A stretch of DNA of 64,000 nt from Sergeia podlipaevii (lineage: Eukaryota; Euglenozoa; Kinetoplastea; Trypanosomatida; Trypanosomatidae): assembly GCA_030849805.1 (NCBI GenBank), contig JASANZ010002211.1, forward strand, positions 1-64,000, written 5' to 3'. The notes beneath the pieces were generated by a model. The model was not told where the DNA came from. It searched no databases and saw only the letters and a list, made by a program, of their open reading frames with translations. The translations under genes and the position numbers were made by a program. Shown piece after piece: positions 38,345 through 46,724 of this stretch (position 1 is its first letter; every line of letters starts with the position of its first letter).

Positions 38345-40402
38345 CTAGTCACGGAGGCGCAAGTACAGATTCTTGAGCTGGCGAGCCTCCCAACGGACGG
38401 TGTTACGAGCCGAACTGTCCTGCTTGGAGGGGTCAGGATGAATAAAGGCAGGGATCTCGCCAAATGTGTCAGCGTTGTCAAAGAACGCCAAAATCTCATC
38501 ATAGGTGGAGTCCTTGAGAATAACCATGTGCTTTGCGAGGTGCATCGCTAACGCAAGGAAGCAACGCTTGGCGTAGAACCATGTGTCGGTCATAATCTTA
38601 CGATGGTATGGCTCCAGAGATTTGATAATGCGTGAAATGCCAAACTCAAAGTTCCCCTTGGAGCAGTACAGAGTGCCAATAACAAGATTAACAATGCACA
38701 GGTGCAGCGGCTGCTTGTCGGGGTCTGTGTACGTGAGTTTTTCCTCGTCCCTCTCAATGCGGCGCATGATCTCCTCTGCCTTGTCATTCTTTGCCGTCAT
38801 AATGTACGAAACACATAAATTCGCAAGCACAATCGCGCTGCAGTTGAGAATGTTCTCTGCATTCGCCTCCACCACGGGCTCATAGTAGCGGATCGCCTCA
38901 CGAAACTTCGTTTCCTGCATAAAGAACACGTGAGCTACGTTCAGCTTCCACACCTCATGCTCTGAGCAAAACTCTGCTGACTGCCTAAACAACTTCTCAA
39001 CCATGGGGTAGTTGTCAATCTCCCAATAAACATTGGCCTGTGCCATCAATACAGGGATGTAGTCCTCAAGTGCGTCGTCGTACGCTCTTACAGCAGCCTT
39101 GGCGGCATCCTTATCGTGATTCTGCTTGGCATCTTGAATCTTCTTTGTCATCTTGCGAAGCTGATCTATATGCTTCTGCGCGAGAATGTCGAACTTGCGG
39201 TATGCCTCGGCGGGAGATGTTTGCGCCGTAATGAGGCCGTCCAAGAAGTCGTACAGTGACTGATGATTCTGCGACAGATACTGCCAAGCCAGATGTGGAT
39301 TCTCCGCCAGTACATCGGCAGCAAGATCGAAATACTGGTACTTGCAGTAGAAAAGAAGCAAGTTCTGGAAAGTCTCGGGAGGAAATGGCGGTGTCTGAAG
39401 GAGAAAGTTTAACTTCTTAAAGCCGCTTGTCGGATCCTCGTTCATGTTGATGAGCGCTGTGTTATGCAGCGTGACAGGATCAAGCTCTTCATCCGTGCGT
39501 GGTGGCATGTCAGTGAGTGCCTCCTTCGCGGCAGGGATACTTTTCATCTGAAATTCAATGGCTGCCTTGAGGTTAAAGGCCTCAATAAGCGCAGTCTCCT
39601 TCAGCACTTGCGTGTTGCCCACCGAGCGCGCCTCGTTGCCCTCAGTGTTGCTGCCAATGTTCAGCTCGGGGTGGTCCTGGACGCCTTTTTCGATAATCTC
39701 CGCAATATGCGTAAGCGAGGCACCGTACTGCTGCATGCGGTAGTATGTAAGTGCGATGTTATAGGCAAGGTCCGTCTTGAACCCCAAAGCGTTCTGTGCA
39801 CTCTGGAACTTCGCTAGCGCCTCCTCGTAACTGCCCTCGTGGCATAGAACGCATCCCTCCAAAACGGTGGTATCGGGATCCTCCACAGGGCACTTCTCAA
39901 GAAAAGACTTGGTTTGTGGAATGTCTTCCTGCTCGTACGCAACGGCTGCCTGCAGCTTAGTCAGGCGCATCTCGTACTGCTCAGAGTCCATCATGGTGCA
40001 CATCTTGCTACTCTCCACATATGCGCCGGCCTTATAGAGTGCCTGCGCGTAGTACACCCTGTACTCTTCCACATTCGGACAGATCTTCACCAACTGGTCG
40101 TAGAGGCTTGCGGACTCCGCGTACTCGCCCATCATGTAGTAGCAGTACGCCATGAGAGACAGCGCGGCGCGGCTTCGCGGAAACTCTTCCAACTGTGTAG
40201 AAAGCAACTCAACGGCCTCGCCATACTGATGATCGCGGATGTAGCCATACACCGTGGCAGTGAAAGTACCCTCCTGCACTTGGGTCTGAATGCGACCAAG
40301 AGTGGTGCCTCCACCCATCGTAGTAGTGGGTCTCATCGACCCGGACGGAGAGAAGCTCGTACCTGTGTTAATGCGCATACCTGTGATTGGTCGCGCGGTC
40401 AT
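38345..40402 (-). CDS. IFT70: intraflagellar transport protein IFT70 (TTC30/DYF-1)
   Basis: A 685-residue TPR superhelix of the IFT-B core. It starts with a Thr/Gly/Met-rich segment, then TPR units such as YGYIRDHQYGEAVELLSTQL, AALSLMAYCYYMMGEYAESA and YYAQALYKAGAYVESSKM. The family-typical block PPRTDEELDPVTLHNTALIN lies in the middle, and the end is WEARQLKNLYLRLRD. IFT70 wraps IFT52 and is needed for tubulin glycylation/glutamylation and B-tubule stability in cilia. The ATG at 40402 (MTARPITG) is chosen; the 15 upstream codons, rich in Tyr and Phe, are leader. Length fits the family (about 650-690). Confidence 0.95.
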   Translation of the reverse strand: MTARPITGMRINTGTSFSPSGSMRPTTTMGGGTTLGRIQTQVQEGTFTATVYGYIRDHQYGEAVELLSTQLEEFPRSRAALSLMAYCYYMMGEYAESASLYDQLVKICPNVEEYRVYYAQALYKAGAYVESSKMCTMMDSEQYEMRLTKLQAAVAYEQEDIPQTKSFLEKCPVEDPDTTVLEGCVLCHEGSYEEALAKFQSAQNALGFKTDLAYNIALTYYRMQQYGASLTHIAEIIEKGVQDHPELNIGSNTEGNEARSVGNTQVLKETALIEAFNLKAAIEFQMKSIPAAKEALTDMPPRTDEELDPVTLHNTALINMNEDPTSGFKKLNFLLQTPPFPPETFQNLLLFYCKYQYFDLAADVLAENPHLAWQYLSQNHQSLYDFLDGLITAQTSPAEAYRKFDILAQKHIDQLRKMTKKIQDAKQNHDKDAAKAAVRAYDDALEDYIPVLMAQANVYWEIDNYPMVEKLFRQSAEFCSEHEVWKLNVAHVFFMQETKFREAIRYYEPVVEANAENILNCSAIVLANLCVSYIMTAKNDKAEEIMRRIERDEEKLTYTDPDKQPLHLCIVNLVIGTLYCSKGNFEFGISRIIKSLEPYHRKIMTDTWFYAKRCFLALAMHLAKHMVILKDSTYDEILAFFDNADTFGEIPAFIHPDPSKQDSSARNTVRWEARQLKNLYLRLRD

Positions 40403-40885
40403 TGCTTGCAGATAATAATAATAAAAAAAAAGTTCCAAGATAGCCAAAAGGAAAAATACAGTGCAGCAAGCTACTAAAAGCTGCAGTACTTGGCTCTGAA
40501 AAGGAAAGAAAAAACACTCAACACAAAAACACTATATAGTTGAACCGTTTATAATTTAATTTAAAGTAAATATTTAAAAGAAGAAAAGAAAAGAAAATAT
40601 ATTGATTGAATTTTTGCGCGTACGCGTACGGTCACAGCTTAGATGAAAAACGCAGAAACCCTCTCAATTATGAACACCCTTCCATCAGATAATGCAAGCA
40701 ACTGAAACATATGTGTTGAAAGAAACACAAAAACATATTATGCAAGTACGTTCAATTTCTTAGCGAGCAACACATTTAAAAAAAAAAAAAAGAAGAAGAA
40801 GAGAGGATTGAATGTTTCTCTTTCAGCTTCTGTATGCGACGTGACTGCTTATGGGTGAAATGTATCGCACGCACATCGTAAATGT
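40403..40885. other. spacer
   Basis: Purine-rich plus-strand block at about 40574-40599 and an A13 then (AAG)n run at 40777-40801, both pyrimidine tracts on the coding strand. A short TACGCGTACG palindrome lies near 40619-40632. No gene. Confidence 0.55.
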
Positions 40886-42493
40886 CTAGACAGCCTCAAC
40901 GTACTTCTCCTCCTCGCGCTTTGCCATTGCCATGCGAACGAACTGGAGATGCTTTCCATCCAACTTGTATAGCCTCAGCCATATCCCTAAAGCAGAAATA
41001 GACAATGCAAGCGTGACGGCACCTACAAACATCACTGCAGACGGTGCCACCACCACGGCAGCTGCGATGAGTTCCTGCTGCGCCTTGCCAGCAACAACGG
41101 CGGTTCTAGCAGTGGCAGCCTCCGTACGCGCCTTTAGCTTAGCAGCATCACCTCTCTTCACATGTGCAGGGATGAGGGCATCCTGAAAGAAGAACACAAT
41201 ACAAACCAAAGTTGGAGCAAGTGCCTGCATCGGAGTTACCACCATTGACACAAGACCCTCCGTTGCAGCCGTCATTGGCGTACTTCTACCAAAAATGACG
41301 GTGTCCTCGTCCACCACACAGTCCACTATCAGCGATTGCAGCAGCCGATGGGTCTCGCACAGCACTCGGGCAGCAAGTAGCAGTAAGGAAAAAAACGCAC
41401 TCTGCGGCCTGAACCCCTCATCCTCCACCATGCGACGTGACACGAAAAGCATCACAAGCCCTACTAGCGCCTGGCATACCAGCAACCCAGCAAGAAAACG
41501 TTTGTGTCCCCATAAACCGTACAGGGGCCCCGACACAAGCGCAAGACAGCTAGGAAGAAAAAACGATAGCGCGAGTAAAGCAGCCCTTACAGGGGCGGAG
41601 ACAATACCTGAGCACACGACAGACAAAAGAATTGTGAAAAAGCTAGTAAGGAGAGCACCAAGAAAGCTTTGGCTTGCAGCGACAAGAACCAGTGCCTTCG
41701 CCGACGGGCGTGCTATTGTCTGGCGTATAAAAGACCAAAAGCGGTAGCTGCTCATCAGCCGTTCCGTGCTGCCACTACTACTGTACTTTGTAGCACTACG
41801 TGTGTGCAGTCCGCTGAGCATCAAAAGAGAAGAAGACGGCGCCACACGCACCAGAAAAGTTGCACAGGCCCAAAGGCCCACCCCACAGAGAAGAGCAGTC
41901 ATAAAGGCGGAGCAACAAAACCACGTCAACTGCAGCGGCTTCCCAACATTATCAAGAAAATATGCAGCAAAACCCAAACCGACAGTACCTAATCCTTGAA
42001 ACACGGAAGTTAACCGGAACTCCCTCTCCGCGTCACCGGACTGTGCAATCGCATCCGCCTGTAGCGCTCGTTGCGATGTTTCACAGTACAGATACGTAAC
42101 CTCGTATGCAGACACCACCAGCGCAAACGACAACGCCGCATGTAGTACCGGCAGATACAAACCGCACCATAGTAAGTAAAAACACAGCGCTAGAAGAGGA
42201 CCGCCTACGTTCAGACGCCCGGCGTAGCCACCTGTGAAGAGGGTGTAGTGCGTTTCTATCCGCCACGCCACGCCTAGTTGGCACGTCCCCACAATAAATA
42301 TACGAACTATCTGCCCCATGGCAAAGTACAAGACGGCTCGTCCAAGACCGTCAGGTGGCGTTCGTCCACTTATTGATGGGAATGCGTGCCGTACATAGTA
42401 ATCCACGTAAAAGGCGGTAAAAAACGAATGTGCACAACTAATAAAGAGCGTAACACATCCGTGAAGAGACAGTCCTTCGGCGGATGCCTTCAT
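40886..42493 (-). CDS. polytopic membrane protein, MFS-transporter-like
   Basis: A 535-residue protein with about eleven or twelve hydrophobic segments, arranged as two halves around a central loop near residues 225-250. Examples are VTLFISCAHSFFTAFY, LLALCFYLLWCGLYLPVLHA, ALVLVAASQSFLGALLTSFF and SAVMFVGAVTLALSISALGI. A loop GPLYGLWGHKRFLAG recalls the loop 2-3 or 8-9 motif of the major facilitator superfamily. Before the last segment is a cytosolic-looking Ala/Lys-rich stretch (KRGDAAKLKARTEAATART). The C-terminus is charged (AKREEEKYVEAV). I cannot assign a substrate or a known trypanosomatid transporter family (the pteridine, glucose and nucleoside families do not obviously match). A pyrimidine-rich (CT)n tract upstream at 42599-42614 is a good trans-splice signal. 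Confidence 0.75.
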   Translation of the reverse strand: MKASAEGLSLHGCVTLFISCAHSFFTAFYVDYYVRHAFPSISGRTPPDGLGRAVLYFAMGQIVRIFIVGTCQLGVAWRIETHYTLFTGGYAGRLNVGGPLLALCFYLLWCGLYLPVLHAALSFALVVSAYEVTYLYCETSQRALQADAIAQSGDAEREFRLTSVFQGLGTVGLGFAAYFLDNVGKPLQLTWFCCSAFMTALLCGVGLWACATFLVRVAPSSSLLMLSGLHTRSATKYSSSGSTERLMSSYRFWSFIRQTIARPSAKALVLVAASQSFLGALLTSFFTILLSVVCSGIVSAPVRAALLALSFFLPSCLALVSGPLYGLWGHKRFLAGLLVCQALVGLVMLFVSRRMVEDEGFRPQSAFFSLLLLAARVLCETHRLLQSLIVDCVVDEDTVIFGRSTPMTAATEGLVSMVVTPMQALAPTLVCIVFFFQDALIPAHVKRGDAAKLKARTEAATARTAVVAGKAQQELIAAAVVVAPSAVMFVGAVTLALSISALGIWLRLYKLDGKHLQFVRMAMAKREEEKYVEAV

Positions 42494-43421
42494 TTTTCTC
42501 TGCTACTATAAATAAATCAAGATTATATATGCGTATGTACATACATATAAGAAGGAAAGAGAGACGTATTTAACTCAATACAAATGTGCGGAAAAGACAG
42601 AGAGAGAGAGAGAGGAAGGGAATTCATCAGGAAAAAAGCGTCTTGAATGTGACGACACGTAAAAAGCAGTTGTACTGAAGTTGTAAACGCCTATTTCATC
42701 AGAAAATGTGGCATTGAGAGTGCAATCTCCTACTTGCCTCTGTGTTTTAAAAAAACATTGTGTGAGTGAATACGATTACCTGTGTGTTTTGTAAATAAAA
42801 AGCCCACCAACAATATTGATCCAAACATTACACCATCACACTGTGTATACCAAATTTGTGCTAGATACACACGATGGAGGCTGTGCAACTGAGTTTTCTC
42901 ATAGCACATTAAATCAAGTCCTTTCTTTTAAAAAGAAAAAAAAAATAAGAAGAAGAAGAAGAAGACAACGCAAAAAGTATGTAAATATGTACTCTCCACC
43001 CACAGGGTCTGTAGCACATTCGTTCCTATATCCAGCCTTCCCAACAAGTGCAGAATTTCAAGATGCATTGCACAGCGAAATTCGGACAAGAAGATCAGGA
43101 AAATACGTGTAGGAAAACGCCATTGCAATGTGTCGTGTGTATGTTTCTTATGCTATTCAAACATAAGCAAAGGCCAAAGAAAAAAAAAAAAAACATGATA
43201 CCATTTTGACTTTACCAAAAAAAAAGAGTAAAAATGGATTTTCGGTTTGAAATCGGGGAGGGCTATTATTGAAGTGGCACGCAACTGTAGCTAACATCAA
43301 TTCAGCATGCGATACAAAACAATAAGTGGAGAATGCGTGGATACAGCATATCTAGACAGAGGAGGAACGTTCTTCTCTTTTTAAAAAAAAAATGATTGCG
43401 TGCAATTCCCTGCTAATGCAT
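42494..43421. other. 0.9 kb spacer
   Basis: An (AG)n run at 42599-42614 (CT on the coding strand) belongs to the transporter-like gene. Further on, an (AAG)n block at 42948-42965, a T4A5 region near 42925, A runs at 43179-43194 and 43215-43225, and T5A10 near 43379-43392. No gene is supported. Confidence 0.55.
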
Positions 43422-43967
43422 CTAGTAGTCATAGCCCCCAGCGTCACTGCCCTCGTCAGAGTCAGAATCCCTGCTATTTTCTTTATTCCCATCCTCCCCT
43501 TCAACTCTCTCGTCGCTATCTCCTGTGTTGTCCTTGCTTTCGTCGTCTTCATCCTCGTCTTCATCGTCACCACTTTCCCGCTGCTTCGCAAGCATTGCCT
43601 TGAACTTTGCACCTTCGTCTGCATACACTGCCTTGCGCATAATTTTAAATTCACGTTCCTGCTTCTCATTCTCAAGTTCTCCAGTGGCCGTGCCGGGGAC
43701 AAGCATTGGACGCCCGCCTTTTCCGATAGGAGCGACAGGTGCGCCAACATTCTCGCGCTGAACACGCTCCTTTACTTGTTTTGCAAACTTGTTCACCGTG
43801 GGATCCCAGTTGTCATCCTCCTCCAGCTGCGCATCATCAAGCTCGTCATCGTACACGTATGGTGTCTTGGGCTCATCAATATGCATTGTCACTGGATGAG
43901 TTCTTTGATACTCTGCGTTGTCCTCTAAGTTCTTCTCGTCCCAGACCACTCTTCTAGAAGCGGACAT
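43422..43967 (-). CDS. protein phosphatase inhibitor 2 (IPP-2/Glc8 family)
   Basis: A 181-residue acidic, mostly disordered protein. The N-terminal RRVVWDEKNLEDNAEYQ matches the IPP-2 (K/R)-x-x-x-W-(D/E)-E motif that contacts protein phosphatase 1. HIDEPKTPYVYDDE matches the conserved block M/H-x-I-(D/N)-E-P-x-T-P-(Y/F)-x-x, which contains the regulatory Thr. A later helix, REFKIMRKAVYADEGAKFK, fits the (K/R)-R-x-x-H/A-Y active-site-binding segment. The C-terminal 50 residues are almost all Asp, Glu, Ser and Gly. The role is to bind and modulate PP1; trypanosomatids have several PP1 isoforms. The ATG at 43967 is the only good start. Length is close to the family norm. Confidence 0.88.
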   Translation of the reverse strand: MSASRRVVWDEKNLEDNAEYQRTHPVTMHIDEPKTPYVYDDELDDAQLEEDDNWDPTVNKFAKQVKERVQRENVGAPVAPIGKGGRPMLVPGTATGELENEKQEREFKIMRKAVYADEGAKFKAMLAKQRESGDDEDEDEDDESKDNTGDSDERVEGEDGNKENSRDSDSDEGSDAGGYDY

Positions 43968-44488
43968 TGTGACAGAATATACTCAAACAGATACTTTAGC
44001 TGATTGCTGGGTGTGTAGAGGTAACAATAAAATAAATGCGTGCGTGAATACCACGATTTCTACTTTTTTTTTACACTAAGTGTGGTTGTGCACCAACTAA
44101 AAAAGAAACTTTTAAAAAAAACAATGTGTTGGAAAAGTATTGTTGTAATTGTAATATATCCTTTGAATTCCTAACAACGAAAAAAAAAAGGGCAACTGTA
44201 ACAAAGAAAAAAAAAAAAAGAGCAACAGTATTTAGTACGAAAGCATATATATCAAATAAAAATTATGAAGACAATGCCGTGATGTCATCATCCACAAAGC
44301 ACATCTTCACTGGCACAACTCGCCCAAAAAATTGAGCAAAAAAAAAAAGAGCACACACATCTGTAGTACACTACACGCAGTCGTGCTGATTTTTCTTCTA
44401 TGCTTCCTTTAAAAAAATCTGGACAGACTTCTAGCGAACACCCACAGACACAAAAGAAAAAGAAGGAAAAGGTGGGGGGAGGGTATCA
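43968..44488. other. spacer
   Basis: A-rich, with A runs at 44180-44189, 44207-44219 and 44338-44349 (poly-T on the coding strand). These give two or three possible splice or processing tracts. No gene. Confidence 0.55.
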
Positions 44489-46084
44489 TTAAATAGTGCG
44501 AGCATCAAATGTTGGAATTATGCGTGCAGCCACGCTCGCTGGAACTTTCTCAAAGCTCAAGCTGCATGGCAGAGACTCCAGCTTGACTGAAGGTAGAACA
44601 GGAAACCCATAAAAAAACGTAGCCTGTTTTGCTGTGACAGTTGCTGGTGCGACTGACTCTGTGGTGGCACTGCTCCTTTCCGCCTTCTTTTGCGCCAGGC
44701 GCTGCTTCAACAGTGACACAGCATCTGGTTTGCTCCCTTCTTGAGAACTTTTTGGCTCCCCTGCGCGCATTTCCAAAGCCTCCTTCTTCTCCGCGAGACG
44801 CTTCTTCAGCTCTTGCGCAGGTGTACTTGCCACCTTAAGTGAAGATGGCACTAGTGATGAAGCGGCGGTGCTTGTGACCTGAGAAACTGGGTTGTGTGCA
44901 ACACTGGATGCCCCCCCTGACAACGCACGCTTGACGCTCGACTCATAAAAGGCCCTCTGTGTGGTTGAAAGCAGCTCCCAGTGGGTAGACATGCGAGCAA
45001 GGTACCCCTTCTCTGCCTGCGCGCTCTCAAACGTAGTTGGTGCTGTCCAATGCTGCGGCCACAAGTCCTCTGGAAGCCCCGCAAGGCCGGTCATCACAGG
45101 AGTAGTAGCGGAAGAGGCAAGAGGTGGCACTGGGACTACATCGCGAGTGCGGTTGTCACTAGAGAAAAACATGCGGCACTGGACTGAGCTGTTGTCATCA
45201 GTGTTTACTACTGATAAGGAGCAACGGCTGAATACTAGAGCTCTAGTCGCGTCCGCAACCGATCCTAGGCGTAGATACACCGTCGCAGCCTTCTCATCAG
45301 CAACCAGTGCCACTACTGAAGGGGCACCCATCTCTACTGCGCCATCGGCAGCCAAGTGTTGGTGAATAATGGCCTCTAGTGCAGCCTGTACAGCCCAAGC
45401 CTGTGTGTCTGCGTGCGGAACACCGAGCACCTTCAGTTCACTCGTGGGTTCAGCAGAAAGGGACTGGGCGTAGAGCGTGCTGCACCGGAAGCACTCCTGT
45501 CGTTGTGAAGAATTCAGATTACTACACACTCCACACACCCAGTCGCTCTTAGGCCGCCGTATAGGCGGCGAAGGAGGAACTGGACGTGAAGCAACAGTGG
45601 CAGCTGTAACACCCAGCACGCTCCCACCCGCTGTAGCTGCTGCCGAGGCAGAGAAGTGCTGAAAGGCGACCTCCCCAAGCTCTTGCTGCAAGGATGATGC
45701 TGCTGTGACTGGGGGGAAAGTGTCTTCCTCTGCAGTGCCCAGTACACCATCTCCCGCTGCAGGTTCCGCCGAGGTAGAGAAGTGCTGAAAGACAACTTTC
45801 TTTAGCTTCTGTCGTCGGAGTCGGCGAAGGCGGCGACGGCGGCGAGGAGGAGTTTCACTCCGTCGATCGTGGCTGCTGCTGCTGCTGCTGTTGCTTCGGC
45901 TGTTGTGATGAGAACTACTGTGCTCATGAGATGCGCTATCACTGCTGCCTTGGCTGCTCCACAAGCTGCAGCTACTGGCACTACTGCTATTACTTGAGCT
46001 GCTTCTTGATGACAACGACGACGATGCTGATCCTGATCGCGTCCTTCCGCGCTTAGGAGAGGGTGGGGCCTTCCGACGGCTCAT
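44489..46084 (-). CDS. SR-rich RanBP2-zinc-finger protein, probable mRNA-processing factor
   Basis: A 531-residue protein. Residues 1-95 are rich in Arg and Ser and end in a long arginine block, like SR splicing proteins. A RanBP2-type zinc finger spans 181-203 (DWVCGVCSNLN then ECFRCSTL), the kind that reads single-stranded RNA in ZRANB2. A following domain (about 215-310, LKVLGVPHADTQAWAVQAAL to SVQCRMFFS) could be a degenerate RRM. The C-terminal third carries two similar basic helices (KKRLAEKKEAL and LKQRLAQKKAER) and ends with IIPTFDARTI. Residues about 97-117 and 138-159 are an internal in-frame duplication (VVFQHFSTSAEPA / VAFQHFSASAAAT). In a genome where every mRNA is trans-spliced, a spliceosomal role is plausible but inferred. 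Confidence 0.75.
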   Translation of the reverse strand: MSRRKAPPSPKRGRTRSGSASSSLSSRSSSSNSSSASSCSLWSSQGSSDSASHEHSSSHHNSRSNSSSSSSHDRRSETPPRRRRRLRRLRRQKLKKVVFQHFSTSAEPAAGDGVLGTAEEDTFPPVTAASSLQQELGEVAFQHFSASAAATAGGSVLGVTAATVASRPVPPSPPIRRPKSDWVCGVCSNLNSSQRQECFRCSTLYAQSLSAEPTSELKVLGVPHADTQAWAVQAALEAIIHQHLAADGAVEMGAPSVVALVADEKAATVYLRLGSVADATRALVFSRCSLSVVNTDDNSSVQCRMFFSSDNRTRDVVPVPPLASSATTPVMTGLAGLPEDLWPQHWTAPTTFESAQAEKGYLARMSTHWELLSTTQRAFYESSVKRALSGGASSVAHNPVSQVTSTAASSLVPSSLKVASTPAQELKKRLAEKKEALEMRAGEPKSSQEGSKPDAVSLLKQRLAQKKAERSSATTESVAPATVTAKQATFFYGFPVLPSVKLESLPCSLSFEKVPASVAARIIPTFDARTI

Positions 46085-46724
46085 CCAGTTTTCGTGGTAT
46101 CTACTGCAAAAGGCAAAAGCAATAATTAAATAATAATAATAATAATATTAATAAAAAGGGACCTTCAAACAGTGGTACAATAAATGTACATACTGAAGAT
46201 ACGAGATATTGGAAGGACGAAAGAGAGTGCAAAAATACAGCAACAGCAACTAACGGCAAAATCGAGAAAAAAAAAAAAATACACGTTCTTTCCTCATGCA
46301 ACCAAAAAAAAAAGCAGAAACCCTATTATAAAACTCTCAGAGTAAAACACTGATATATTCAAGAAGATGTTGATAACAGAAAAAAAAAAAAAACGGTTGT
46401 GCTCACGGATGTGTAAAAGAGGGGTCAATCTCTGGTGCCGAAAAAAAAAAAGACAATAAAGTCAGAAATCTTCATTTCTTTCACGCGGCGTTGGGCACTG
46501 TCACTACTACCCGCCCGTACAGAACAGTACGCCCCCAAATCCTCCATAAATTATTACAACTCTATCCCCGTCTTGTCGAAACCATCAACACACTACCATG
46601 GCATGGTACGCATAACATCAGAAAACAAAAACAAAAAAAAGGTCTAGCGTGCATGCCCATCAGTAGTACATCTACGTACACGGATGAAAATAGAGAGAGA
46701 GAGAGAGCGAGAGTTGAGAACGCT
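46085..46724. other. spacer with AAT and (AG)n microsatellites
   Basis: (AAT)n at 46128-46155, A runs at 46266-46278, 46303-46311, 46380-46393 and 46440-46451, and an (AG)n block at 46689-46708 directly after the end of the WW-domain gene. Several tracts could serve trans-splicing of the SR-type gene. No gene. Confidence 0.6.

Noticed and set aside
42816..43128. Small frames on both strands near the phosphatase-inhibitor gene
   Set aside because: They are made of (AAG)n and poly-A or poly-T translated sequence.
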